Positions 1-8,529 of a stretch of DNA of 64,000 bases are shown piece after piece. Location of the stretch: positions 223,390 to 287,389 of the forward strand of contig NZ_JYOA01000002.1 in NCBI RefSeq assembly GCF_000955805.1, given 5' to 3'. Source of the DNA: Pseudomonas sp. 21 (GTDB lineage Bacteria > Pseudomonadota > Gammaproteobacteria > Pseudomonadales > Pseudomonadaceae). A program made the translations under genes and the position numbers. Under the pieces are notes generated by a model. It made no database searches. It saw only the letters and a list, made by a program, of their open reading frames with translations, and was not told the DNA's origin. The number at the start of each line of letters is the position of its first letter. Positions within the stretch are counted from its first letter, which is position 1.

Positions 1-1
1 G

Positions 2-91
2 CCGGGTACCGCAGGTGTGGCGGGCGCGAACCTGGCGCTCCAGGCCGCATCTGGCCTGCTCGGCGGAGTCGTTCAGGGCAAGGGCACCTAA
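2..91 (+). CDS. C-terminal fragment of an unidentified protein
   Basis: Frame 2 is open from the window edge to a TAA at 89-91 and gives a 29-residue tail rich in Gly and Ala that ends GVVQGKGT. The small-residue helix-like pattern (NLALQAASGLLGG) recalls glycine-zipper or membrane-inserting segments. The rest of the gene lies outside the window, so no family can be named. It lies on the same strand as, and about 170 bp before, the DUF2235 gene, so the two may belong to one effector-type module. That link is inference only. Confidence 0.4.
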   Translation, partial: PGTAGVAGANLALQAASGLLGGVVQGKGT

Positions 92-262
92 CCATATGTA
101 TAGCGGGAAGGCAATCCGCCAGCAGGGCATGTCCCTGGGGGCGCCCCTCACGATTCTGTCGACAGCCCGGACCGGGGGCTACAGTTCACTGTCGAGGACG
201 ATACCGGGGCCAGGAACCGGGACGTTTCGAGCAGTCAGAGCCACTGACGTTGGAGACAGGAC

Positions 263-1315
263 ATGCCCAAGAAAATCATCATTTCCTTTGACGGGACCTG
301 GAATACGCCGGACGCGAAGTCCGAGATCAAAGGCAGCAAAAGCACCAATGTCTGGAAGCTGCATGCTGCCATTCTGCCTGCCGACAAGAACGGTACAACG
401 CAGGACAAGTGGTACGACCAGGGCGTTGGCACGGCATGGTACGACCGCCTGGCCGGCGGTGCATTCGGCGTGGGGCTCTCGGAGAAGATCCTCGATGGCT
501 ATCGGCAGCTGGTCAGCACCTACGAGGTCGGTGACCAGATCTACCTCTTCGGTTTCAGCCGTGGGGCATACACGGCTCGCAGCCTGGTCGGGCTGATCCG
601 CAACGCCGGGCTGCTCAAGCCCGAGCACATCGACCTGACGAACGAAGCGTACGGCCTCTATCGTACCCGCGACGAGGGCGCCGATTCCGATAGCGCCCGA
701 CTCTTCCGCGGCAGTTTCTCGCGGGAGATCACCATCCACATGCTGGGTATCTGGGACACCGTGGGCGCCCTGGGCGTGCCGCTGGAATCGTTCGACTGGT
801 TCAACAAGTCCTACTACGAATTCCACGACACCGAACTCAGCTCGATTGTCCACAACGCCTTCCACGCGGTGGCCATCGATGAGTGGCGCAAGAACTACCA
901 GTGCACCCTCTGGGACCCGAAAAGCAAGCCCAACCAGCGTGTGGAGCAGGTCTGGTTTTCCGGGGCGCACGCCAACGTCGGCGGTGGCTACGCGAACAAC
1001 AGTCTGTCGGACATCGCGCTGGTGTGGATGACCAACAAGGCGATCGAGTGCGGCCTGGCGGTGGACACCGGCAAGACCCCCAGCCTTCCCACCACGACCC
1101 CCGCCATCACCAATTCCTACAAGGAGTTCCTGGGGGGCGCCTACAGCCAGCTCACCCCGCCGTATTACCGGGATATCGGCAACACCGCCTTCGGCCAGGA
1201 AGCCATCGACGCCAGCGTGGAGGAGCGCCTCAAGCACGATCCCCAGTACAAGCCGAAGAACACGGTGGGCGGCAATCTCACCGGCAATTTCACCCCGGTG
1301 GGCAGGATCCGGTAA
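263..1315 (+). CDS. DUF2235 alpha/beta hydrolase, Tle1-like
   Basis: A 350-residue protein that opens with the family signature IIISFDGTWN. The nucleophile elbow GFSRG puts the catalytic Ser at about residue 99. GIWDTVGALG places the acidic residue near 165 and GAHANVGGGY the His near 236, so the Ser-Asp-His triad is complete. DUF2235 proteins include the Tle1 phospholipases delivered by T6SS as well as non-secreted hydrolases. At 350 residues this is close to a bare catalytic domain. No signal peptide is seen. GGAG lies 8 nt before the ATG. No vgrG or Tli-type immunity gene follows it here, since the next gene is convergent. The hydrolase fold is secure; lipase activity and T6SS delivery are inference. 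Confidence 0.85.
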   Translation: MPKKIIISFDGTWNTPDAKSEIKGSKSTNVWKLHAAILPADKNGTTQDKWYDQGVGTAWYDRLAGGAFGVGLSEKILDGYRQLVSTYEVGDQIYLFGFSRGAYTARSLVGLIRNAGLLKPEHIDLTNEAYGLYRTRDEGADSDSARLFRGSFSREITIHMLGIWDTVGALGVPLESFDWFNKSYYEFHDTELSSIVHNAFHAVAIDEWRKNYQCTLWDPKSKPNQRVEQVWFSGAHANVGGGYANNSLSDIALVWMTNKAIECGLAVDTGKTPSLPTTTPAITNSYKEFLGGAYSQLTPPYYRDIGNTAFGQEAIDASVEERLKHDPQYKPKNTVGGNLTGNFTPVGRIR

Positions 1316-1323
1316 TCCAATCG

Positions 1324-1890
1324 CTAGCGGGCGGCGCGCTGGCGTGTTTCTTCGTCGAGCACTTCGCGCAGCGAGGCGAGGAAGGGCGTGGCGTCGGTAT
1401 AGCGGCGGCCGTAGCCGAGGTTGAAGGCGTAGTCGAAGTCCGGCGGGTTCCGCCCCTGGGTGTGCTGCAGGATGGTTTCCAGCTTGTCGAGTGCCTTGAC
1501 TGCCTGTGCTTCGGCGGTCGCGGCGGCATCGTACTCGTCGTACAGGGCCAGGAGCTGCGCGCGCAGCGGCGGCGCCAGCGTGGCGGTCATCTGCAGCAGG
1601 TCCTGCCGTTCGCTGTCGCCCTTGCTGCCGTGGGCCTGCAGGTCGACGGCGGGCACATCGCCGCCCAGCGCTTCGCCCAGGTCGTGGATGATGCACAGCT
1701 GCAGCACCTTGCCGAGGTCGAGCTCGCCCAGATCCTCGGCGAACACCATCGCCAGCAGGGCCAGGCGCCAGCTGTGCTCGGCGGTGCTTTCGCGGCGACC
1801 AGTGGACGTGTGGGCGCTGCGCAGCACGCTCTTGAGTCGTTCGGCCTCGCGGAGGAAGGCGAGTTTGCCCTGGATGTTCTGTTCGCTCAT
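1324..1890 (-). CDS. HD-domain phosphohydrolase (YfbR-like)
   Basis: A 188-residue protein with the HD metal site: His at about 39 in TAEHSW, the HD pair at 69-70 in IIHDLGEA, and a later Asp in KALDKLE. This layout is that of the HD_3 / YfbR-type 5'-nucleotidase group, which removes phosphate from (deoxy)nucleoside monophosphates; the substrate here is not known. I chose the ATG at 1888-1890 because AAGGGG precedes it at good spacing, whereas the longer frame runs through that site. It converges on the DUF2235 gene with only 8 bp between the stops. Confidence 0.8.
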   Translation of the reverse strand: MSEQNIQGKLAFLREAERLKSVLRSAHTSTGRRESTAEHSWRLALLAMVFAEDLGELDLGKVLQLCIIHDLGEALGGDVPAVDLQAHGSKGDSERQDLLQMTATLAPPLRAQLLALYDEYDAAATAEAQAVKALDKLETILQHTQGRNPPDFDYAFNLGYGRRYTDATPFLASLREVLDEETRQRAAR

Positions 1891-1957
1891 CGGCGATGGC
1901 CCCTTGTGAGTCGTCCGGGCGATCATCCTGTCGCCGGGGCCGCCGGCTGTCCACGCA

Positions 1958-2539
1958 TCAAATATGCGCGGTGCCATCCGCCCGGAGCGTCTCGACCAGG
2001 CGCGCAGTCGTGCCATCGGACAGCGTAAGGCGCGTCCAGCGGCACTGGCTCTGGCGAATGGGCACCAGCAGCGAGCCATTGGTGCCGGTGGCGAACTCCA
2101 GCGCTGGCGTGGCGTTGCCCTCGCGCCAGCCGAGCCCATCCAGCTTCGCTTCCTGGAGGGCGATGGCCTCGGTCACGAACGGCCAGAGCGAGCGGCCCAG
2201 CAGCTCGGTATGCGGAACACTGAACTCTGCCGCTCGCGCGGGCGAACAGGCGAGCAGCCGGTGGGTCAGGTCACAGACCAGGTGGACGGGTTGCGAGCTG
2301 CTGGCGACCAGGCGGGCCAGGGCGTGGTCCGCTGCGCTGTCCAGGCGCGCCAGGAGCAGCGCTTCGATCCGTGCGCGCTGCTCCGGCTCGGCATCCTGCA
2401 GGCCGGCTTCCCAGCGCGAGATGGTGGACTGGCTGACGCCGAACATACCGGCCGCGTGGCTCTGCTTGACGCGATGCAGCAGGCGCCAGCGTCTGAGCAT
2501 GGGGCCGAGCGGGGCGTGGTGCAGCGGAGGTGAAGTCAT
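1958..2539 (-). CDS. XRE-family regulator with a PAS-like C-terminal domain
   Basis: A 193-residue protein. The N-terminal region (about residues 10-60) is a Cro/CI-type helix-turn-helix: RLLHRVKQSHAAGMFGVSQS followed by TISRWEAG. The remainder (about 70-190), with HLVCDLTHRLLACSPARAAE, looks like a single PAS-type sensory fold. The start MTSPPL at 2539 is preferred over an upstream ATG because the extra residues are low-complexity Arg/Asn. It lies upstream of, and on the same strand as, the HD-domain gene, with about 67 bp between them, and may control it. The ligand is unknown. Confidence 0.7.
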   Translation of the reverse strand: MTSPPLHHAPLGPMLRRWRLLHRVKQSHAAGMFGVSQSTISRWEAGLQDAEPEQRARIEALLLARLDSAADHALARLVASSSQPVHLVCDLTHRLLACSPARAAEFSVPHTELLGRSLWPFVTEAIALQEAKLDGLGWREGNATPALEFATGTNGSLLVPIRQSQCRWTRLTLSDGTTARLVETLRADGTAHI

Positions 2540-2631
2540 GGCGGGGTATCGGTTCCGGTTCCGTGCCAGCATAGCCCGGAATGCGCCAGCAGCATTGTCT
2601 TGAGTCGATGCTCGCGCGCTAGGTGCTGACC

Positions 2632-3375
2632 TCAGCGCTTCACGCAGACGAACAGAGCATTGCCCGAACTGCCGGCCCAGGGCGTGATCCGCTCGTAGTC
2701 GTGCTCGAACACCTGCACCTCGAAGAGCGGCTCCAGCAGCCGTTGCAGTTCGGCGAAGGTCAGCGCGACCATCGCATGTTCATCCTGCCAGGCCCGGGTC
2801 TCGCCGGCCGTGGTCTTCTCGATGCTCAGGCGCAACGCCTGGCGCTCGCCCGCGCCGCTGTAGTACCAGCCCGAGCCGAAGGTGAACTGGCTGCCATCAT
2901 GCTCCACCGAGTGGCGGACGAAGGAGTCGTTGTCGATCAGCGCCTTGTCCACGCTGTTGAAGCAGAACACGCCGCCCTCCGCGAGCGCGTCGTGCACGCT
3001 CGCCAGGCACGCCTGCAGCTGTTCGACGCCGGGGTTGTAGTGGATCGAGTAGAGGAAGCAGGTAATCAGGTCCAGTGGCGCTTCGACGCGGAAGCTCGCC
3101 ATGTCCTGTCGGCTGAACTGCGCCTCGGGGCAGCGCTGCCGGGCGATGTCCAGCATCGGCTGGTTGATGTCCAGGCCGGCACTCCGGTAGCCCGAGTCCA
3201 GGAAGTGGCGTACGTGCGGACCGGTCCCGCAGGCGAGGTCCAGGTGCCGGCGCCCCGAATTGCCGAACAACTGGTGCAGGCGGCGCACGCAGTGGCTCTG
3301 CGCCTGATAGTCGATGTCGGCGCACATCAGGTCGTAGTAGGAGGACAGGTCGGTGTACAGCGCGTTGGAGGACAT
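2632..3375 (-). CDS. Class I SAM-dependent methyltransferase
   Basis: A 247-residue protein with the Rossmann-type SAM site LDLACGTGPH (motif I, residues about 44-53), an acidic motif II (AGLDINQPML) and a motif around FSRQDMASF. These are diagnostic of class I small-molecule methyltransferases (Methyltransf_25/11). The substrate cannot be told. I chose ATG 3373-3375 (MSSNALY), since the longer start adds a proline-rich, unconserved stretch. It is monocistronic on the minus strand, with a 485-bp gap before the divergent permease gene. Confidence 0.8.
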   Translation of the reverse strand: MSSNALYTDLSSYYDLMCADIDYQAQSHCVRRLHQLFGNSGRRHLDLACGTGPHVRHFLDSGYRSAGLDINQPMLDIARQRCPEAQFSRQDMASFRVEAPLDLITCFLYSIHYNPGVEQLQACLASVHDALAEGGVFCFNSVDKALIDNDSFVRHSVEHDGSQFTFGSGWYYSGAGERQALRLSIEKTTAGETRAWQDEHAMVALTFAELQRLLEPLFEVQVFEHDYERITPWAGSSGNALFVCVKR

Positions 3376-3860
3376 GGGGCAGCCAGGGAGAGGATTCGCC
3401 GGAGGTTCGGGCGCGGCATGGTACATCAGCCTCGCGCGTTCTCCGCAGAATTCGGACGTCCCGCCGGATGGCGTTTGTGGCCGGACCGCTGCGAACGGCC
3501 ATTTTTTTCATTGGGCTCGATAATATTTTTACTAATTTTCCTCGGCGAAAAGCTGAAGCACCATGCCGCCCCATTCCAATAACAACGTCCTTCGAGGCGG
3601 CCAGCAGGAGTGCCCAGGTGCAAGCGTTCAACGAGTGGCGGCAGTGGTTTGTGACGCAGGTTTTCATCGATGACGCATTGAGCCGAAGGCTCCCGCTTAC
3701 CGCCCCGATCGATCTCCGCTGAATCCCTCCCGCAGCGGCCGCCCGAAGGTTTGCCCCGGCTGAAACCGCCGGGCTTGCGACCGCTGCGCGGGAAGCCTCG
3801 ACCGGCATCGAGCCGTTCCAGTCCAACGAGCGCCCGTCGCTCGCAGTCCATGAGTCAGCC
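3376..3860. other. Divergent intergenic region, 485 bp
   Basis: It lies between the divergent methyltransferase and APC permease genes. It has an AT-rich patch at about 3505-3545 (runs of T and a GATAATATTTTTA stretch) that may hold promoters for either side; I cannot assign clean -35/-10 pairs. Near-complementary arms TCCCGCAGCGG (3727-3737) and CCGCTGCGCGGGA (3781-3793) could fold in the permease leader. No convincing gene is seen. Confidence 0.4.
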
Positions 3861-5240
3861 ATGAAAAAAACAACAAGCGCGTCCGATACTTCCTTGCCTG
3901 CCCATCAACCCCACGAACCGTCCGCACGGTCCTTCCGCAAATCGCTGGGCATCCCGGCGCTGGTGCTGTTCGGCCTGGCCTACATGGTGCCGCTGGCAGT
4001 CTTCACCACCTACGGCCTGGTCACCCGCATGAGCAAGGGCCACCTGCCGGCGGCCTATCTCTTCACCCTGGCGGCCATGCTGCTGACCGCCTACAGCTAT
4101 GGGCGCATGGTGCAGGCGCACCCGTATTCGGGCTCGGTCTACAGCTACACGCGCAAGACCTTCGGCGCGGCATTCGGCTTCCTGGCGGGCTGGACGCTGC
4201 TGCTGGATTACATCTTCCTGCCGCTGCTGAGCTACCTGCTGATCGGCATCTACATGGTCGACTATTTCCCCTCGGTGCCGCTGTCGGTGTGGATCCTCGG
4301 GTCCATCGTGCTGGTGACCCTGCTCAACCTCGTCGGCATCGAATCGATCACCCGCGTCAACTGGGTGCTGATCGTCGCGCAGATGGTGTTCGTGGTGGTG
4401 TTCATCGCCCTGTCGTTGAGCCACCTGGGCGCCCAGGCGGAGCCGGTGCCGCTGGTCCAGCCCTTCTATGACGAGCACTTCAGCCTGCCGTTGGTGATGT
4501 CCGGCGCGGCGGTGCTGTGCCTGTCCTTCCTCGGTTTCGACGCGGTGTCGACCATGGCCGAGGAGACGCCCGAGCCGCGCCGGCAGATTCCAGCGGCGAT
4601 CATGCTGGTGACCCTGATCGGCGGCGTGCTGTTCATCGTCATGGCCTACTTCGGCCAGCTGGTGTTCCCCGAGTGGCAGGCGCTCACCGATGCCGACTCC
4701 GCGTCGCTGGACGTGCTGCGCCGGATTGGTGGCGAGTGGCTGGTGACCTTCTTCACCGCCACCTATGTGGCTGGCTGCTTCGCCTCGGCGATGGTGTCCC
4801 AGGCCAGCGTCTCCCGCGTGCTGTTCGCCATGGGCCGGGACGGCGCGCTGCCCCGCGTGTTCGGCAAGCTGGTGACGAAGAAGCGCGTGCCGGCCACGGC
4901 GATCATGCTGATCAGCCTGCTCTCGCTGATCGCCCTGTTCGTCACCCTGGATACCGTCGCCAACATGATCAGCTTCGGCGCGCTGTTCGCCTTCTCCGCG
5001 GTGAACCTGGCAGTGATCAAGCACTACCTGGTCGACGAGCGCCTCACCGGGAAGGGCAACTACCTGCGCTACGGTGCGCTGCCGGCGGTGGGCTTCCTCA
5101 GCACCATCTGGCTCTGGTCGAGCCTGTCGGGCATGTCCTTCATGATCGGCTTCGCCTGGATGTGCCTGGGCTTCATCTGCCTGGCCAGCGCCACGCGGAT
5201 GTTCCAGCAGCCGCTGCCGGACCTGAACATGGCGGAGTGA
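3861..5240 (+). CDS. APC-superfamily amino acid/polyamine permease
   Basis: A 459-residue integral membrane protein with about 12 hydrophobic helices and the APC consensus regions (PALVLFGLAYMVPLAVFTTY in TM1, then GFDAVSTMAEETPEPRRQIP after TM6, the usual cytoplasmic E-E-x-x-P-x-R-x-x-P motif). It is most like the PuuP/YeeF branch that imports putrescine or amino acids by proton symport; specificity is inferred only. It is followed by a hairpin terminator and then by a LysR gene on the same strand. The surrounding genes (FAD amine oxidases, PotF-like protein) support a role in amine or amino-acid uptake. Confidence 0.85.
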   Translation: MKKTTSASDTSLPAHQPHEPSARSFRKSLGIPALVLFGLAYMVPLAVFTTYGLVTRMSKGHLPAAYLFTLAAMLLTAYSYGRMVQAHPYSGSVYSYTRKTFGAAFGFLAGWTLLLDYIFLPLLSYLLIGIYMVDYFPSVPLSVWILGSIVLVTLLNLVGIESITRVNWVLIVAQMVFVVVFIALSLSHLGAQAEPVPLVQPFYDEHFSLPLVMSGAAVLCLSFLGFDAVSTMAEETPEPRRQIPAAIMLVTLIGGVLFIVMAYFGQLVFPEWQALTDADSASLDVLRRIGGEWLVTFFTATYVAGCFASAMVSQASVSRVLFAMGRDGALPRVFGKLVTKKRVPATAIMLISLLSLIALFVTLDTVANMISFGALFAFSAVNLAVIKHYLVDERLTGKGNYLRYGALPAVGFLSTIWLWSSLSGMSFMIGFAWMCLGFICLASATRMFQQPLPDLNMAE

Positions 5241-5254
5241 CTGCCGGGCGGGGA

Positions 5255-5282
5255 GAAGTCGGGCCTGGCCCCGGCTTCTTTT
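5255..5282 (+). terminator. Rho-independent terminator after the APC permease
   Basis: GAAGTCGGG pairs with CCCGGCTTC (one G-T wobble, 6-nt loop) and is followed directly by TTTT. It sits 15 bp after the permease stop codon, which makes the permease a separate transcript from the LysR gene. Confidence 0.75.
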
Positions 5283-5341
5283 CAATCCGGCCCGATACTG
5301 GTTAAGGTGGCGCGACTTCGAGGAACTGGCCGGATCTCGCC

Positions 5342-6235
5342 ATGAAACTGCATCAATTGCGCGCCCTGCGCACCATCGCCGAGAGCGGCAGCATCCAGGA
5401 AGCCTCGCGGCTGCTCGAGGTGACCCAGCCGTCGCTGTCCAAGGCAGTGAAGGAGCTGGAAGGCGAGCTGGGCGTGCCGCTGCTGGTGCGCTCCAATCGG
5501 GGTGTAACGGTCACGCCTTATGGCGAGCGGCTGGTGAGCATGGCCCGGCTGGTCACCGAGGAAGTGCGCCGCGCGCGCGACGAAATCGACACCCTGAAGG
5601 GCGAGATGGCCGGCCGTGTGGCCATCGGCGTGTCGCCGGTGACGCCCAATCGCGCCTTCGCCCACTGCTTCAGGCGTTACCGCGAGCTGTACCCCAACGT
5701 GCAGCTGCAGATTTTCGAGTTGCGTTCGGTGCAGCTGTTCGAAGGGCTGAAGGAGGGCCGGCTGGACCTGGTGCTGACGACCCAGCCGGTGGCGGAGCAG
5801 GCCGACGGGCAGGTCTGGCGTGAGCTGGCGCCGCAACCCTCGGCGCTGGCGGTGCGCAAGGGCCACCCCCTGGCAGGGGCGCAATCGCTGCACGAGCTTC
5901 TTGACCTCGAATGGCTGCTCTCCGACCCGCTGGAAGTGGCCCTGGCCGGGCAGTTCTTCCGCGAACGCCAGGTGGCGCCACCCAGGCGCATCACCGAATG
6001 CTCGTCGTCGCTGCTCTACCTGGAACTGGCGGCCAACACCGATGCGGTGAGTTTCTGGTCGCAGCGCATGCTGGCTCTGCCGACGGTGGCCCAGGTGCTG
6101 GAGCCCTTGCGGATCGCCGAGGCGACGCCGGTGGCGAGCATCTCGCTGGTCACCCGGCCGCAGGAGCTGATGACCCGCGAAGCCCAGTTGCTGGCCGAGG
6201 AAATGCTGGCGGCTTTCCTTGCGGAGCCGGCGTGA
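5342..6235 (+). CDS. LysR-family transcriptional regulator
   Basis: A 297-residue protein with the LysR N-terminal winged helix (MKLHQLRALRTIAESGSIQE, recognition helix TQPSLSKAVKELE at residues about 29-41) and a type 2 periplasmic-binding-like effector domain from about 90 to 295. Full family length. It follows a terminator and precedes the DUF2817 peptidase gene on the same strand with a 107-bp gap, so it may control that gene or the upstream permease. Its ligand is unknown. Confidence 0.85.
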   Translation: MKLHQLRALRTIAESGSIQEASRLLEVTQPSLSKAVKELEGELGVPLLVRSNRGVTVTPYGERLVSMARLVTEEVRRARDEIDTLKGEMAGRVAIGVSPVTPNRAFAHCFRRYRELYPNVQLQIFELRSVQLFEGLKEGRLDLVLTTQPVAEQADGQVWRELAPQPSALAVRKGHPLAGAQSLHELLDLEWLLSDPLEVALAGQFFRERQVAPPRRITECSSSLLYLELAANTDAVSFWSQRMLALPTVAQVLEPLRIAEATPVASISLVTRPQELMTREAQLLAEEMLAAFLAEPA

Positions 6236-6342
6236 CCGGCATAACCAGCCTCAATGCTCATGTGTAGAGATCATTACTCCGCATTTTCGCGCTGATGCAT
6301 CCTGCCGGCCGCCATCAGCCCCAGGAAACGGCCGGAGTCTCC

Positions 6343-7443
6343 ATGAATGCATCGTCGTATTTCTCCCAGAGCTACGCCCAGGCGCGCAGCAAGTTCCTCG
6401 ACGCCTGCGCGGCCGCCGGCCTGCTGGTGGAGTCCCACGTCCACCCACTCACCGGGCGCGACGGTGAGACGCTGGCGCTGGACGTCGCCCGTGAAGGACC
6501 GCCGGATGCCAAGCGCCTGTTGATCATCAGCAGCGGTTGCCACGGCGTCGAAGGCTTCTGCGGCTCGGGCGTGCAGAGCGCGCTGCTCGCGGACACGGCA
6601 TGGCGCGAGCACGCGCGCCGCAACGACTGCGCGGTGCTCTACCTGCACGCCGCCAACCCCTACGGCTTTTCCTGGTGGCGCCGCTGGACCCAGGAGAACG
6701 TCGACCTCAACCGCAACTTCCGCGACTTCACCCAGGCCGCGCCGGAGAACCCCGGCTACGTGCAGCTGGACCCGGTACTCGCGCCGCGACGCTGGCCCAG
6801 CCCGCTGGGGCGCCTGCGTCTGCTCGGCTATGCGCTGCGCCACGGTCGCTGGGAGTTGCAGAAGGCGATCTCGTCCGGCCAGGCCAGTCATCCCGATGGG
6901 CTGTTCTTCTCCGGCTCGCAGCCGACCTGGAGCAACCGTACCGTGCGCGAGGTGCTGCGCCAGCATGGCCGGCAATGCCGCGAATTGGCCTGGATCGACG
7001 TGCACACCGGCCTCGGCCCGAGCGGCTACGGCGAGTACATCTACTCGGGCGATCCGCGCCCCGAAGCGCTGGTCCGCGCCCGCGCCTGGTGGGGCGACGA
7101 AGTGCGCTCGACGGAGGAGGGCAACAGCGTCTCGGTGAAGCTCAGCGGCAAGCTGGTGCATGCGGCATTCGAGGAATGCCCGCAGGCGCTGCTGGTCTCC
7201 ATGAGCCTGGAATTCGGTACCGTGCCCGGCCCGCAGGTCCTCGAAGCGCTGCGCGCGGACCAGTGGCTGCATCGCACGCCCGATGCGCCGTTGGCCAAGG
7301 TGCGGCGGATCAAGCAGCAGCTGCGCGATGCCTTCTACATCGACACGGACGAGTGGAAGAGCGCGGTGCTGACTCGCGCGCGGGACACGGCCTGGCGGGC
7401 GGTGGAAGGGTTGTGCAGCGAGATTCCGGCGCCGCTGCGCTGA
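6343..7443 (+). CDS. DUF2817 / M14-like zinc carboxypeptidase
   Basis: A 366-residue cytoplasmic protein. The M14-type zinc site reads HGVEG (His67, Glu70) with the third ligand His221 in WIDVHTGLG. The substrate-binding NRNF motif is at about 123-126 (NVDLNRNF), and a catalytic-type Glu290 sits in SLEFGT. These are the hallmarks of the DUF2817 branch of the carboxypeptidase/succinylglutamate-desuccinylase fold. The start at 6343 (MNASSY) has GGAG upstream; an in-frame ATG 48 bp earlier adds unconserved residues. It probably hydrolyses an acylated amino acid or small peptide; the substrate is unknown. Confidence 0.8.
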   Translation: MNASSYFSQSYAQARSKFLDACAAAGLLVESHVHPLTGRDGETLALDVAREGPPDAKRLLIISSGCHGVEGFCGSGVQSALLADTAWREHARRNDCAVLYLHAANPYGFSWWRRWTQENVDLNRNFRDFTQAAPENPGYVQLDPVLAPRRWPSPLGRLRLLGYALRHGRWELQKAISSGQASHPDGLFFSGSQPTWSNRTVREVLRQHGRQCRELAWIDVHTGLGPSGYGEYIYSGDPRPEALVRARAWWGDEVRSTEEGNSVSVKLSGKLVHAAFEECPQALLVSMSLEFGTVPGPQVLEALRADQWLHRTPDAPLAKVRRIKQQLRDAFYIDTDEWKSAVLTRARDTAWRAVEGLCSEIPAPLR

Positions 7444-7450
7444 CCGGGGA

Positions 7451-8359
7451 TCAGCCTTCCAACTGGCTGCGCTGCTCCTCGAACCAGTCGAGCACCGGCT
7501 GGCAGGCCGGGTGGGCGGCGCCGCTGTCGCGTAGCCAGAGCGCGTAGCGACCGCCGGTTTTCAGCGCTTCGCCGAAGGGCACGATGAGGTCGCCGCGCTG
7601 CAGGGCATCGTGGGCCAGCAGGCGGTCGGTCATGGCAACGCCCAGGCCACGGGTGGCAGCGTCCAGCGCCAGGTCGTCGAGGTTGAACAGCATGTGCTTG
7701 AACGGTGTGGGCGGCGGAGCGGCCTGGGCGCGCAGCCATTGCGGCCACTCCAGGCCGCCGCTGGAGGCGTGGATCAGCGGGTGACGCGCCAGTTCCTCCA
7801 GCGAGCGCGGCGGCTGCTGGCCGTCGTCCAGGCGCGGGGCGCAGACGGGGATCAGGTATTCGTCGTACAGCGGCATCAGCGTACGTCCCTGGGGGTCGCT
7901 GCCGCTGGGCAGGTAGAGCACGTAGGCGTCGCAGTCGCCGCCGTCGTCCACCACTTCGCCGCCCACCGTCTCGATGGACAGGCACAGCTCCGGGTGCCGG
8001 TTGTAGAAGGAACTCAGGCGCGGCAGCAGCCAGCGAACCGCCAGCGAAACGAAGATGCGGATGCGGAAGGGCCGCTCCGCCGATGCCGGGGCGAGACGTT
8101 CCTCCAGGCGCAGCAGTTGCTGCAGCATGCCCTCGGCCACCGCGTGCACTTCGCGGCCGGCGTCGGTCAGCGCCACCTTGCGGCTGGTGCGGTCGAACAG
8201 CGGCACGCGGTAGTACTCCTCCAGCTGTTGCACCTGCCGGCTGATGGCGCTCTGGGTCAGGTGCAGCTGTTTCGCGGCGGCCGTGAAGCTGCCGGAGTCG
8301 GCGACCTGTACCAGGGCCTGCAGCGCCTGCAGGGAGGGAACGCGAAGCAGTTTGTCCAT
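7451..8359 (-). CDS. LysR-family transcriptional regulator (GcvA-like)
   Basis: A 302-residue LysR protein. The N-terminal helix-turn-helix (SLQALQALVQVADSGSFTAA, then LTQSAISRQVQQLEEYYRVP) and the DRTSRKVALTDAGRE wing are close to the GcvA/AmpR subgroup. It is divergent from the FAD oxidoreductase at 8530, the classic arrangement for a LysR regulator and its target operon. A dyad in the shared region (8388-8400) is a candidate binding site. Confidence 0.85.
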   Translation of the reverse strand: MDKLLRVPSLQALQALVQVADSGSFTAAAKQLHLTQSAISRQVQQLEEYYRVPLFDRTSRKVALTDAGREVHAVAEGMLQQLLRLEERLAPASAERPFRIRIFVSLAVRWLLPRLSSFYNRHPELCLSIETVGGEVVDDGGDCDAYVLYLPSGSDPQGRTLMPLYDEYLIPVCAPRLDDGQQPPRSLEELARHPLIHASSGGLEWPQWLRAQAAPPPTPFKHMLFNLDDLALDAATRGLGVAMTDRLLAHDALQRGDLIVPFGEALKTGGRYALWLRDSGAAHPACQPVLDWFEEQRSQLEG

Positions 8360-8387
8360 GGCTCTCTCGTCCGCGATCTACGCGCTT

Positions 8388-8400
8388 ATCTATGCGAGAT
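8388..8400. promoter_or_regulatory. Candidate LysR binding dyad
   Basis: ATCT-ATGCG-AGAT is a perfect 4-bp inverted repeat with a 5-bp centre, close to the spacing of LysR boxes. It lies in the 170-bp divergent region between the GcvA-like regulator and the FAD oxidoreductase operon. Assignment rests on position and symmetry only. Confidence 0.4.
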
Positions 8401-8529
8401 GGGAATACAAGGATGAAAAATGAGCGTTGGTGCGCTCAGCGCAACTGCCCGTAGATTCTGGTCATGACGCGCCATCGGGGAAATCGCTTGGATACGCCCG
8501 GCGCATGGATTGTGAAGGAGTGCCGGGCA

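Noticed and set aside
883..2028. A 381-residue plus-strand frame across the DUF2235 and HD genes
   Set aside because: It is antisense to the HD-domain gene and out of frame with DUF2235, with Arg/Gly/Pro-rich shadow composition typical of GC-rich DNA.
3468..3722. An 84-residue open frame in the methyltransferase-permease gap
   Set aside because: No ribosome site, no natural composition and no family signal; treated as intergenic.
3855..5285. A 476-residue minus-strand frame under the APC permease
   Set aside because: His/Gln/Arg-rich mirror of the permease codons; the permease on the plus strand has clear helices and motifs.
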